From CAXXOK01 sp963674895 (GTDB taxonomy: Bacteria > Bacillota > Clostridia > Christensenellales > Aristaeellaceae): a stretch of DNA of 64,000 nucleotides. This document shows positions 24,760 through 33,114 of the stretch, in pieces. The stretch is from contig CAXXCY010000002.1 of NCBI GenBank assembly GCA_963674895.2, positions 829,355-893,354 on the forward strand, in the 5' to 3' direction. The first letter of the stretch is position 1, and each line of letters starts with the position of its first letter. The notes under the pieces are model-generated. The model was not told where the DNA came from. It ran no database searches and saw nothing but the letters and a program-made list of their open reading frames with translations. Both the position numbers and the translations under genes were made by a program.

Positions 24760-25317
24760 TTACAGAATGAGAAACGTACGGAATCCACGGCTGCCGTAAT
24801 AGGCGTCCGCTCCGTTATGGTAGGTGAAAACACGCCCGTACCGCCTGTCGCAAAACAGCGCGCCGCCCAGGCTGCGGACCTCCGCCGGCGTTTGTACCCA
24901 GCTGGAGGTTTTCAGGTCGAAATCTCCGACTGCCTGCAAGGCCCGGTACTGTGCCTCGGACAGCAGCGCGGCGCCCATTTCCCCGGCCATATGCGCGGCG
25001 CTGTCTTTGGGCGGGTTTGCCTTGCGCGACAACAGCGCCTCCTGATCATAGCACAGACTGCGCCGGCCGGCCGGGCTTTCTTCGCAGCAATCCATAAACA
25101 CGATCTGATCCGGATGCTCCGGATCGGGCACGACGCTGGGCTCGCCTCCGGAATTTTCCATTGCATACAGGGCGTTCAGCTTGTCCGGCGCGTGTTCGAG
25201 CGCGTCCAGCACGCTGCGCCACTTTATGTGCGGATGGTACGACGCGGTTTTTTCAAACCTTGCCTGCAGGGTGTGAAGCAGCGAATCCCGCTGCTCGGGA
25301 GAAACAGATTGCGGCAT
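24760..25317 (-). CDS. DUF4256 family protein
   Basis: The 185-residue protein matches the DUF4256 family in length and sequence. Conserved blocks are GGEPSVV, CCEESPAGRRSLCYD, KTSSWVQTP and GGALFCDRRYGRVFTYHNGA. The family has no known function. There is no signal peptide or membrane segment. A clean GGAGG precedes the start. It follows the terminator of the ispH-rpsA gene and is probably transcribed alone. Confidence 0.85.
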   Translation of the reverse strand: MPQSVSPEQRDSLLHTLQARFEKTASYHPHIKWRSVLDALEHAPDKLNALYAMENSGGEPSVVPDPEHPDQIVFMDCCEESPAGRRSLCYDQEALLSRKANPPKDSAAHMAGEMGAALLSEAQYRALQAVGDFDLKTSSWVQTPAEVRSLGGALFCDRRYGRVFTYHNGADAYYGSRGFRTFLIL

Positions 25318-25360
25318 GATGAACCCTCCTTCACTAAATCATGATTATGGCGCACCGGAT

Positions 25361-25392
25361 AAAAAACAGGGTTGCCTGTAACAGCAACCCTG
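25361..25392 (-). terminator. Intrinsic terminator of the ispH-S1 gene
   Basis: On the minus strand CAGGGTTGC and GCAACCCTG (25392-25384 and 25375-25367) form a stem with an 8-base loop, followed by six T (25366-25361). Confidence 0.9.
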
Positions 25393-25408
25393 CGGCGTTT
25401 GGAAAGGC

Positions 25409-27655
25409 TTATGCTTCGGGCGTCCCGGCGGGCTCGTCCCCGGCATCTTCTTCCTTCTTGGCTTTTGGCTTGCGCTTGGCTTTGGGTTTATCCTCGGCTG
25501 TCTCTTCCTCCGCGCCGGAAGTCTCTTCCGCTTCCTTTTTGGCGGCAGCCTTTTTCTTGGGTTTTTCGGCAGGCGCTTCTTCCGCGGCCTTTTCCTCTTG
25601 CTGCGCTTCCTCTTCCAGCTGCTTGCCCATGGCCTCGATATCAACCGGAACGATCTCGTCTACGATTTCCGGTTCATTGGATTCCTTGGGTTTCTCGGCG
25701 TGCGCTTTGGGCGGCTCGTCGCCCTCCAGCAGGGCGCGGATGCTCAGGCTGATGCGCTTGGCCTGCGGGTCGATGCTCAACACCTTCACGTTGATCTCGT
25801 CGCCGACGGTTACGGCGTCTTCCACTTTATCAATGCGCGTGGTTGCGCACTGGCTGATGTGCACCAGGCCGTCCACGCCGGGCTCCAGTTCCACAAACGC
25901 GCCGAACGTCGTAATGCGGACCACTTTGCCGATGACCACGGAGCCTTCGGGATATTTCTGCGGCGCGACGTCCCACGGCTTGGGCTGCATCTGTTTGAGG
26001 CCAAGCTGGATGCGCTCGCGTTCGTGATCGAGGTTAAGGATTTTCACGTCCACTTCCTGGTCGGGGTGGACGATTTCGGACGGATGCTTCACATGCGACC
26101 AGCTGAGGTCGGTTACGTGAATCAAGCCGTCCACACCGCCGATATCCACAAAAGCGCCGAAATCCGTCAGCCTGCGCACGATGCCCTTGATGACCGCGCC
26201 CTCTTCAAGCGAAGCCCAGACTTCGGCCTTGCGGGAAGATTCTTCGGCCTTGAGCACCGCCTTGCGGCTGGCCACGATCCTGCGCTTCTGCTCGTCCAGC
26301 TCGATAATTTTCAGCGTCAGCGTCTGCCCGACGAATTCGCCGATCTTTTCCACATAGCGGTTGGAGAGTTGCGACGCGGGCACAAACGCGCGAATACCGT
26401 CCACGTCGCAGATCAAGCCGCCCTTGACGACTTCCTTGCCGACGCCTTCGACGTATTCGTCATTGTCAAACTTCTCAACAAGCTTTGCGAAGGCTTTGCG
26501 TTTGAGGATATTGCGCTGGGACAGGAGCACGTTGCCGTCGCCGTCGTTGACTTTCACGACTTCGACTTCGATTTCGTCGCCCATCTTGACGTCCTCGGAT
26601 ACCAGGTCTTCGCGCTTGATCAACCCGTCGGATTTAAAACCGATGTTGACGCAGACTTCCTCATCCGTCATCTGTACGACCGTGCCGGTGACCGTTTGGC
26701 CCGGCCTGATCTTCACCAGCGTCGCTTCCACGTCCGCCATAAAGCTGTTTTCTTCCGCTTCATCCGCGGGCGCCTGGATATTTTCCTCCGTCTCTTCCAC
26801 GGGCGCTTGCTGTTCCATTTGTTCTTTGTCCGTCATGCGAGTGACAACCTCCTTCAGTAACCAATCCGGCGTACTGGCGCCGGCGGTTATTCCAATGATC
26901 TCCGAATGAATATCTGCAAAGTCCGCAGGGATATCCTCGGCGGACTCTATCAGTAATGTGCGGGAACAGATTGCCTTGCAGGTTTCAAAAAGCTTGCGGG
27001 TATTGGCGCTTTTCCTGCCGCCGATCACGAGCATCGCGTCCACCTGGGACGCCAGCTCCCGGGCTTCGTTTTGGCGAAGCACGGTGGCGGTGCAAATCGT
27101 ATCCTCGACCGTGAGGTGCTTCACCTTCCGCCGGACGACGGGCAGGATGCTTTCCCAGGCCTCGTGGGGGAAGGTGGTCTGCGCCACGGCAAGCGCCTCG
27201 TCCATTTCCGGAAGGGCTTCCGCCTGCAAAACGTCCGAAACGGTGTATACTTCCCCGCGGCACCACCCGATGGTCCCCGTAACTTCGGGGTGGTCCCGCT
27301 GCCCGACAAGGATAACCGGGAGCCCGCCCCGCGAATACCGGCCGACCGTTTCATGCAGGCGCTGCACGAACGGGCACGTGAGGTCCAGCGTTCGGCAGTT
27401 AAGCGCGGCAAGCTCTTCGTAGATGCCGGGGGCTACGCCGTGGCTTCGGATGATCACAGGCTGCCCGGCGGCCTCCGCGGGGTTTTCCACGGCGTGGATT
27501 CCCTGTGCTTTCAGCTGCCGGATTACCTGCGGGTTATGTACCAGTTCCCCGATGGTCGCAATCACGCCGAACTGCTTGGACGCCTGCATGGCCTCGTCCA
27601 CAGCGCGCTTGACTCCCATACAGAAGCCCGCGTGCTTTGCCGTGCGTATCGGCAT
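25409..27655 (-). CDS. IspH-ribosomal protein S1 fusion
   Basis: The 748-residue protein joins two enzymes known to be fused in many clostridia. Residues 1 to about 283 are IspH, the [4Fe-4S] reductase of the last step of the MEP isoprenoid pathway. Its three cluster Cys are in HAGFCMGVKRAV, LTCPFV and DTICTATVLR. After an acidic linker come four S1 RNA-binding domains (about 305-650); the third and fourth contain the typical LTDFGAFVDIGGVDGLIH and TTFGAFVELEPGVDGLVH cores. A low-complexity Glu/Lys/Ala tail ends the chain. It lies downstream of cmk and plsC with a strong GGAGG, and an intrinsic terminator follows. Why the two functions are joined is not known. Confidence 0.95.
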   Translation of the reverse strand: MPIRTAKHAGFCMGVKRAVDEAMQASKQFGVIATIGELVHNPQVIRQLKAQGIHAVENPAEAAGQPVIIRSHGVAPGIYEELAALNCRTLDLTCPFVQRLHETVGRYSRGGLPVILVGQRDHPEVTGTIGWCRGEVYTVSDVLQAEALPEMDEALAVAQTTFPHEAWESILPVVRRKVKHLTVEDTICTATVLRQNEARELASQVDAMLVIGGRKSANTRKLFETCKAICSRTLLIESAEDIPADFADIHSEIIGITAGASTPDWLLKEVVTRMTDKEQMEQQAPVEETEENIQAPADEAEENSFMADVEATLVKIRPGQTVTGTVVQMTDEEVCVNIGFKSDGLIKREDLVSEDVKMGDEIEVEVVKVNDGDGNVLLSQRNILKRKAFAKLVEKFDNDEYVEGVGKEVVKGGLICDVDGIRAFVPASQLSNRYVEKIGEFVGQTLTLKIIELDEQKRRIVASRKAVLKAEESSRKAEVWASLEEGAVIKGIVRRLTDFGAFVDIGGVDGLIHVTDLSWSHVKHPSEIVHPDQEVDVKILNLDHERERIQLGLKQMQPKPWDVAPQKYPEGSVVIGKVVRITTFGAFVELEPGVDGLVHISQCATTRIDKVEDAVTVGDEINVKVLSIDPQAKRISLSIRALLEGDEPPKAHAEKPKESNEPEIVDEIVPVDIEAMGKQLEEEAQQEEKAAEEAPAEKPKKKAAAKKEAEETSGAEEETAEDKPKAKRKPKAKKEEDAGDEPAGTPEA

Positions 27656-27673
27656 GAAGTAACCTCCAAATGG

Positions 27674-27755
27674 ATAATCAATAACTATATTCGGCTTAGC
27701 CCAGAGAAAATCCTTCTCTTTTCTCCGATAATTATCGAAAAACAGTTATTTTATC
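27674..27755. repeat. AT-rich imperfect inverted repeat between plsC and ispH
   Basis: GATAATCAATAACTATATTCG (27674-27694) pairs imperfectly with 27736-27755 (complement GATAAAATAACTGTTTTTCG). Inside are AGAGAA/TTCTCT (27704-27720) and a 12-bp palindrome CGATAATTATCG (27726-27737). The right arm overlaps the plsC stop codon. A TATAGT on the minus strand within the left arm could serve as a -10 box for ispH-rpsA. It may be an attenuator, an mRNA processing site or a remnant element. Confidence 0.4.
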
Positions 27756-28387
27756 GGCGTTTGCGCGCTCTCGCGGACGAAATTCCGGTAAATGCCGCGG
27801 ATGCGCTCCAGGACCTCGTCCGCGGTTTCTTTGTTGATACCCCTGGATTTGATGTCCGAAACCGTGAAAACCTCGCCGAAATAGCATTCCGTCCTGTGAA
27901 ACAGCCGCGGTTTGCTTTGGATATAGACCGGCAGGACGGGCGCGCCGCTTTGCAGCGCGATCATGGAAACGCCGCCCTCCATATCCTCCATAACGCCTTG
28001 CCGAAAGCGCGTCCCCTCGGGGAAAATCCCCAGCACATGCCCGTCCTTGAGTACGTTCAGACAGGCGCGCAGGGCTTTCATATCGGTATTGTACCGGCGT
28101 ACGGATATCATCTGAATCCGGCCGAACAGGAACCTCAGAACCGGGTTTCGGGTCAGCTCGTCCTTTCCCAGGAACCGGATCTGGTACCGTTTGCAGCCGT
28201 AGCCGACGATCACCGGATCAAGCATCGAAAGGTGGTTGGCGATAACGATATACGGCGCATCCAGCTTTGCACGCTCGAGGTTGTGGTAGCGCACCGGAAG
28301 AAACGTACGGAATATAAAGGACGCCAAGAGGACCACGAACGCGTAGAGCCAGGAGAAATGGCCGGATTTTTTTGCTGTTTCCGTCAT
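27746..28387 (-). CDS. plsC: 1-acyl-glycerol-3-phosphate acyltransferase
   Basis: The 213-residue membrane enzyme adds the second acyl chain to make phosphatidic acid. The catalytic motif is NHLSMLD (H-x4-D), and the glycerol-phosphate-binding motif is FPEGTRFRQG. A hydrophobic N-terminal segment (LYAFVVLLASFIFRTF) anchors it to the membrane. It overlaps cmk by 4 bases, a common arrangement in Clostridia, where cmk, plsC and ispH-rpsA stand together. Confidence 0.93.
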   Translation of the reverse strand: MTETAKKSGHFSWLYAFVVLLASFIFRTFLPVRYHNLERAKLDAPYIVIANHLSMLDPVIVGYGCKRYQIRFLGKDELTRNPVLRFLFGRIQMISVRRYNTDMKALRACLNVLKDGHVLGIFPEGTRFRQGVMEDMEGGVSMIALQSGAPVLPVYIQSKPRLFHRTECYFGEVFTVSDIKSRGINKETADEVLERIRGIYRNFVRESAQTPIK

Positions 28388-29058
28388 AGTCTGGCCTCCA
28401 GCTGCGCAAGCACCGCCTGCACGACCTGCTGTCGCGAAAGATATGTGGTGTCGATGATCACGGCGTCCTCCGCGGGGCGGAGCGGATCGATCGCGCGCGT
28501 GGAATCCTGATGGTCCCGGGCGATCACGTCGCTGAGAACCTGGCTCAAATCGGCTTGCTGCCCCTTTTGGGTCAGCTCATCCCAGCGTCGACGGGCGCGC
28601 ACTTCGGGGGAGGCGGTCAGGTACACCTTGAGCGTCGCGTCCGGCAGCACCTTGGTGCCGATGTCCCGCCCGTCCAGCACCATGGACTGCGTTTTTGCCA
28701 GGTCCTGCTGCATACGCACCATCAGCCTGCGCACGTCGCCCGCCTTGGAGCAGGTGGAGGCGGCCAGGCTGATCTCCGGCGTACGGATGAGGCCTGATAC
28801 GTCCTTCCCGAATACCATCGTGCGCTGCGCGCCGTTTTCAAACGCCACGGAAATCGCAATGCGCTCCGCCAGCCGGGAAAGCCCCGGCTCGTCGGAGGGA
28901 TCGATTCCCTCCAAAAGCGCCTGATAGGCAAAGGCACGGTACATAGCGCCCGTGTCCAGATGCAATATGCCGAGTTGTTTTGCGATTTCGGCGGCTACGG
29001 TCGATTTGCCCGCGCCGCCGGGGCCGTCGATGGCGATGGTGAAGCGCTGATCCGTCAT
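28384..29058 (-). CDS. cmk: Cytidylate kinase
   Basis: The 224-residue kinase phosphorylates CMP and dCMP with ATP. The P-loop is DGPGGAGKST near the N terminus, LDTGAMYRAFA is the family signature, and DGRDIGTKVLPDA is the CMP-binding region. It overlaps hutP by 4 bases upstream and plsC by 4 bases downstream, so the three are translationally coupled. Confidence 0.96.
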   Translation of the reverse strand: MTDQRFTIAIDGPGGAGKSTVAAEIAKQLGILHLDTGAMYRAFAYQALLEGIDPSDEPGLSRLAERIAISVAFENGAQRTMVFGKDVSGLIRTPEISLAASTCSKAGDVRRLMVRMQQDLAKTQSMVLDGRDIGTKVLPDATLKVYLTASPEVRARRRWDELTQKGQQADLSQVLSDVIARDHQDSTRAIDPLRPAEDAVIIDTTYLSRQQVVQAVLAQLEARL

Positions 29059-29477
29059 ATGGCGCGATGCCCCAATCCGATGCAGATTTCATCCAGATGG
29101 CCAAGCCCGATGCCGAAATAGACGGCGACGGCGACATGGTCGTGATGCCTCGCGACGCCGATTTTTCCGCCGACGTTCATCCCCAGCGCCTTGGTGGTGA
29201 CCTGCGTCAGCGCTTCCCGCGCCGCGCCGGCCACGCCGCCTTCCTCCAGATGGCTTTCGTCGATAATGCCTTCGCGTTTGGCCGCGATGACGATACGCTC
29301 GATAATCCGGACGATCGAGGGCACAAATTCTCCCCCGAAGTCAACGGCGGCGGCCAATATATCCTTGCCGGCCAACTGGGTTTTCAGCTGCGTTTCTTCC
29401 TCGCGCGAGCGTGACATGCTCATTTCAATGGCGGCGCGGGCGATTTCGCGGCTCCCCAAAACACCTGGATTCGGCAT
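29055..29477 (-). CDS. HutP-family RNA-binding protein
   Basis: The 140-residue protein belongs to the HutP family. In Bacillus subtilis, HutP binds histidine and Mg2+ and then acts as an antiterminator on the hut mRNA. The metal- and ligand-binding His residues appear in GVARHHDHVAVAVYFGIGLGHLDE, and the C terminus IGLGHRAI is conserved. The ATG at 29477 is chosen for its GGAGG seven bases upstream. Here it heads a cmk-plsC operon, not a histidine-use operon, and its own mRNA has a leader of about 220 bases, so autoregulation is possible. No hut genes are visible; the complete his biosynthesis operon lies only 2 kb away. Confidence 0.85.
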   Translation of the reverse strand: MPNPGVLGSREIARAAIEMSMSRSREEETQLKTQLAGKDILAAAVDFGGEFVPSIVRIIERIVIAAKREGIIDESHLEEGGVAGAAREALTQVTTKALGMNVGGKIGVARHHDHVAVAVYFGIGLGHLDEICIGLGHRAI

Positions 29478-29696
29478 ACGGGTTTCCTCCCTGCGGCGGC
29501 AAACATGCGCAAACATTCCCAAAGTGCCGCTGCGTCATGTTTTTCACCCGCTATGTATAAGCAGGTTGGTACTCTGCCGCGCGCATTTGCCGTCCCCTGA
29601 CGTCCGAAGACGGGGGCATGACAGCCGCGAACGGACACAAGTTCCAATTGTGAAGTGTCGGTAAAAACTAGACGCTGGCGCACACTTCAGGAACAC
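29478..29696 (-). promoter_or_regulatory. Long structured leader of the hutP-cmk-plsC mRNA
   Basis: The leader between the minus-strand promoter (-10 at 29703-29708) and the hutP ATG is about 219 bases. It contains a hairpin TGAAGTGT/ACACTTCA (29651-29658 with 29682-29689) and a compact CGTC-UUCG-GACG tetraloop hairpin (29601-29612) extended by CCCC/GGGG. No intrinsic terminator is obvious. This gap of more than 300 bases (29478-29799) holds no other gene apart from the two divergent promoters. Confidence 0.5.
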
Positions 29697-29702
29697 AACA
29701 AT

Positions 29703-29731
29703 ATTATAAGCTCTCGGATACAGCGCGTCAA
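29703..29731 (-). promoter_or_regulatory. Promoter of the hutP-cmk-plsC operon
   Basis: On the minus strand TTGACG (29731-29726), a 17-base spacer and TATAAT (29708-29703): near-perfect sigma-70 promoter. Its -35 box is a mirror image of that of the divergent promoter four bases away. Confidence 0.85.
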
Positions 29732-29735
29732 GAGA

Positions 29736-29764
29736 TTGACGCTTCACACCGCCGGGCGTATACT
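29736..29764 (+). promoter_or_regulatory. Divergent promoter toward the transporter remnant
   Basis: TTGACG (29736-29741), a 17-base spacer, then TATACT (29759-29764). It is intact although the gene it serves is decayed. Confidence 0.8.
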
Positions 29765-29799
29765 GCTGTGGGAATTGCGCGAAATAGGGAAACCATACG

Positions 29800-30224
29800 A
29801 TGGGCGGGCGGCTCCAGGGCGAAACGCGGCGGGGATACACGGCGATTTCGATGTGTATCTTCGGGGCGTTCGCCGCGCCGCTTTCACCGGAGGCATTTTC
29901 TGGGCGGGGATGCTGGCGGTCTTTCCCACGCTTCTGGGGCACAGCATGGCCAACATCGCGCTGAAATACTTCAAGGCGGCCACGGTTTCCGTCGTGATGA
30001 TGACGGGCCTGATTACCGGCCCGCTGGTCGTGCTGATTTTTCTGGGGGAAACGCCGGCGCCGTTCACTGTCGTCGGCGGGCTGATTATCCTGATCGGACT
30101 TGCTTTGTATACGGTTACGGAATGGCGCACGGCAAAGCAAGCTGCGGCGCGCCGCGGCCGGGACAGCGCAATGAGGATGCGGTTTTGCCGGGACGCCGCA
30201 GGGCCTTTGCTGCGGCGTCAGTAG
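29800..30224 (+). pseudogene. EamA/DMT-family transporter remnant with internal deletion
   Basis: An ATG at 29800 begins a plausible DMT N terminus (RRGYTAISMCIFGAFAAP), but that frame soon loses similarity. From about 29893 a different frame encodes the last part of an EamA transporter: FPTLLGHSMANIALKYF, then two hydrophobic helices with GETPAPFTVVGGLIILIG, and a basic tail to 30224. An intact family member has about 290 residues and ten helices, so most of the middle, around eight helices, is missing and the frame is shifted. A good promoter remains. The end overlaps the dGTPase stop by 7 bases on the other strand. It is most likely a pseudogene. Confidence 0.7.
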
Positions 30225-31453
30225 GTGATCATTTCATTGAACAGCTCGATGGCGAACCGGTCCGTCATGCTGGATATGTAATCCAGGATCGCCTGGGCAT
30301 AGGTTTCCTTGGCGGACAAATCGCCGTATATCTTCCTGTTTTCGCATTGCAGGGCCAAGTCGCGAAGCTCGCCCGCCGGAACGATGTCCGTGTCGCAGTA
30401 CCGCGCCAGCCATTTTTGGAAATACCGGACCGAAGCCGGATAGAACTGCCGCTTGCTTTCCAGGGCGTCCCAGGAATGCCTGCCGTCGAAGCAATCGAAA
30501 AGCAGTTCGAAAATCTGGGTGATCACCAGCTCGGAGTATTTCTTGAACGGCTGCTGCCGGGGGTGCCGGTAGATGTATTTGTAGTTGAAATCCTTGAGGT
30601 CGTTCATCTGCCGGAACATTTTCGGGCTCAGGCAGATTCCTTTTTGGGGCGAGCTGTTGGCGCATATATCGGTGATCATGTTGTACATGATGACGGACGT
30701 GTTCATCACGTTTTCGTCGTTGGCCTGCGCCATTTTCAGCAGCTTGTTTTTTTGCGTCTGGTCCAGAAATCCGAGGTGGATCGCGTCCTCGATATCGCGG
30801 CCGATATAGGCGATTTTATCGGATATCTTGACGACGCACCCTTCCCAGGTGGCCGCCTGATATTTGCCGGGCGTATCGAACATATCCAGCGGATACAGTT
30901 CGCTTCTGGGCATGAGCCCGTTTTCGTCCACTTCGCCGCAGTGGGAGATGATGCCGTCGCGCACGGCGTAGGTCAGGTTCAGGTTCTTGTTCTTTTTATA
31001 CTTGTCCTCCAGAAGCTCGATCTCATCCACAAAGTGCAGGCTGTTTTTCTCGTGCCAGAAATCCTTGTTCAGATATTCCCTGGCAAGTGCTTTGAGCACG
31101 GTTTCCCCCTGATGGCCGAAGGGGGCGTGCCCCAGATCGTGCCCGAAGGAGATTGCCTTGGTCAGCTCCTCGTTGAGCCCCAGATATTTGGCGATGGTCG
31201 AGCTGACGGATTCCACATGGCCCACATGCTCCATGCGGGTGCAGATGTGGTCGTTCTCGATGTTGAAAAACACCTGCGTTTTGTGCTTGAGGCGGCGGTA
31301 CGCCTTGGAGTGCAGGATACGCGTATAATCGCGGGCAAAAGGGCTTCGGATATCATCGGACCGATGGTGCAGCTTGCCCTCCCTGGCCGTAAGCTGCTCC
31401 CAGAACGGATGGCCTTCGCACGCGGCATGCGCTTTGAATCGATTGCTCTGCAT
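30218..31453 (-). CDS. dgt: dGTPase-family HD-domain triphosphohydrolase
   Basis: The 411-residue protein is a deoxyguanosine triphosphate triphosphohydrolase-like enzyme, which cuts dNTPs to deoxynucleoside and triphosphate and so tunes nucleotide pools. The metal-binding HD motif is in FGHDLGHAPFGHQGE, with the upstream His in RMEHVGHVESV. HSKAYRRLKHKTQVF is the typical N-terminal block. AAGGAG lies eight bases before the ATG. It has its own promoter and stands between the his operon and the hutP region. Confidence 0.92.
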   Translation of the reverse strand: MQSNRFKAHAACEGHPFWEQLTAREGKLHHRSDDIRSPFARDYTRILHSKAYRRLKHKTQVFFNIENDHICTRMEHVGHVESVSSTIAKYLGLNEELTKAISFGHDLGHAPFGHQGETVLKALAREYLNKDFWHEKNSLHFVDEIELLEDKYKKNKNLNLTYAVRDGIISHCGEVDENGLMPRSELYPLDMFDTPGKYQAATWEGCVVKISDKIAYIGRDIEDAIHLGFLDQTQKNKLLKMAQANDENVMNTSVIMYNMITDICANSSPQKGICLSPKMFRQMNDLKDFNYKYIYRHPRQQPFKKYSELVITQIFELLFDCFDGRHSWDALESKRQFYPASVRYFQKWLARYCDTDIVPAGELRDLALQCENRKIYGDLSAKETYAQAILDYISSMTDRFAIELFNEMITY

Positions 31454-31532
31454 AGGGCATTCTCCTTATGATCAAACGTTTGTAGCAAGGCGCGCAAACA
31501 AAACCGTTCGGTTTTGTCGATTTCTGCGTATT

Positions 31533-31541
31533 ATTATATCA
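31533..31541 (-). promoter_or_regulatory. Extended -10 promoter of dgt
   Basis: On the minus strand TGATATAAT (31541-31533). A 9-bp inverted repeat with a 2-base centre (31498-31517, ACAAAACCG and its complement) lies in the leader just downstream and could be an operator or a hairpin. Confidence 0.5.
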
Positions 31542-31582
31542 CATACGGGCGCGAAGGCATACAAACGGGATGGAACCGGAAG

Positions 31583-32431
31583 CTACAAAAGGATTTCCTC
31601 CCAGAGCGACGCGCCTGTTCCCAGGCGCAGCAGGCGCTTGAAGCCCGCCTGTTTGAGCATGGCGAGCGACTCCGCAAACGCGCAGTCCAGATATTGGGCG
31701 TTGTGGCAATCCGAGGTCAGGGTGACGTCGCCGCCCATCTCGCGCCACGCGTCCAGCAAAAATCCGGCGGGATAGGGGAGGGTGTCATACCCCCGGGCAA
31801 TGTTGCCGGTGTTGACCTCCAGCAGCCTGCAGCCGGAAAACGCGGTTTCCAGCGCGTCCAGCGCGGCGCGGCGGTAAGCGGGGTGGGAGGTATCCAGCCG
31901 GAATACCTTCGCGTGCTTGCGTACCACGTCGAAATGCCCGATAATATCGGGCTTGTCGCGGGTTACCGTTTCGCCGAGCCGGCGGTAGTAGGCCTGCGCC
32001 AGCGCGATCGCGTCGCCGCCGAACACTTCGTTGAGGAAGGGAATCAGGATATCCTGCGATCCGTCCACGGCTTCCTTTTTGCCGTCTCCGTCCGCGGACA
32101 GGTAATGCACGGAGCCGATAATGAAATCGAACTGCGTGCGGTTGTGGTCCTTCAGCTCCTGCGGCGTCAGGCTGTCCTGCTCGATACCCACGTACAGCTT
32201 CGGCAGGATTCCCCGCTCGTCGTGTATTTTTTGAAGCGCGCGAAGCTCCGAAACATACGCCCGCTGCGCGGCGGCGGACATGCTGTAATCCGGATCGAAG
32301 TTCTGGTAGCCGTGCTCCGAAAAGCCCAGGCTCACAAACCCGAGCTCCTGCGCCCTGGCAATCAGGGTTTTTATATCGGAGCGCCCGTCGCAATAGGTGG
32401 TGTGTGTATGGGCGTTGGAGAGAAAGCTCAT
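31583..32431 (-). CDS. Histidinol-phosphatase, PHP family
   Basis: The 282-residue enzyme removes phosphate from histidinol phosphate, the penultimate stage of histidine synthesis. The PHP metal-binding motifs are NAHTHTTYCDG at the N terminus, FSEHG, a Glu in YVGIEQD, SVHYL, GHFDVVRKH and the final TSDCHNA. It is the last gene of the operon, and its start overlaps the stop of hisIE (ATGA). It corresponds to HisK/HisJ of Bacillus, not to the HAD-type phosphatase of E. coli. Confidence 0.92.
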   Translation of the reverse strand: MSFLSNAHTHTTYCDGRSDIKTLIARAQELGFVSLGFSEHGYQNFDPDYSMSAAAQRAYVSELRALQKIHDERGILPKLYVGIEQDSLTPQELKDHNRTQFDFIIGSVHYLSADGDGKKEAVDGSQDILIPFLNEVFGGDAIALAQAYYRRLGETVTRDKPDIIGHFDVVRKHAKVFRLDTSHPAYRRAALDALETAFSGCRLLEVNTGNIARGYDTLPYPAGFLLDAWREMGGDVTLTSDCHNAQYLDCAFAESLAMLKQAGFKRLLRLGTGASLWEEILL

Positions 32432-33084
32432 CGCATGCGCTCCTGTTTCACTTTCGCGTCTACAACGTGGCGCTTGGCAAGCTCGCGCACCATATCCTCC
32501 AGAGAGATGCCCATTTCCGCCATCAGCACCATGCCGTGGTAGAGAAGGTCGCCGAGCTCGTACACGGTTTCCGCCTTGTCGCCCTTGGCGGCGGCGATGA
32601 TGACCTCCGTGGATTCCTCGCCGACCTTTTTAAGGATCTTCTCCGCGCCCTTTTCAAACAGGTAGGTAGTGTAGCTGCCTTCTTTGGGCTCGTTTTTGCG
32701 GCCCTGAATCACGTCGTAAAGCGCCCGGATGGAAAACGGTTTGATTTCGCCGTCCTGGTACAGCTCCTGAAAAAAACAGCTTTCCGCGCCTGTGTGGCAG
32801 GCGGGGCCTGATTTTTTCACCTCGACCACCAGCGCGTCGCCGTCGCAGTCCGCGCGCATGGCGACGATTTTCTGCACGTTGCCGCTGGTTTCGCCCTTGC
32901 GCCACAGGCACTTGCGGCTGCGGCTGTAAAAGCAGGTGCGGCCTTCCGCAAGGCTGATTTCGAGGCTCTCGCGGTTCATGTACGCGAGCGTGAGCACCTC
33001 CTGGGTCGCGTAATCCTGCACGATCGCGGGGACCAGCCCCGCCTCGTCAAACTTGAGCTTGCTTTCGATTTCCTGAAAATTCAT
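32428..33084 (-). CDS. hisIE: Phosphoribosyl-AMP cyclohydrolase / phosphoribosyl-ATP pyrophosphatase
   Basis: The 218-residue fusion catalyses steps two and three of histidine synthesis. The N-terminal HisI half has RSRKCLWRKGETSGN and the metal-binding SGPACHTGAESCF. The C-terminal HisE half (about 115-218) shows SYTTYLFEKG and GEESTEVIIAAAKGD with its acidic metal ligands. The ATG at 33084 is chosen for the GGAGGG four bases before it, rather than a TTG at 33114 directly after the hisF stop. Confidence 0.96.
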   Translation of the reverse strand: MNFQEIESKLKFDEAGLVPAIVQDYATQEVLTLAYMNRESLEISLAEGRTCFYSRSRKCLWRKGETSGNVQKIVAMRADCDGDALVVEVKKSGPACHTGAESCFFQELYQDGEIKPFSIRALYDVIQGRKNEPKEGSYTTYLFEKGAEKILKKVGEESTEVIIAAAKGDKAETVYELGDLLYHGMVLMAEMGISLEDMVRELAKRHVVDAKVKQERMR

Positions 33085-33114
33085 TGCGCCCTCCGGCCGC
33101 AGTGCGGCGTCCAA

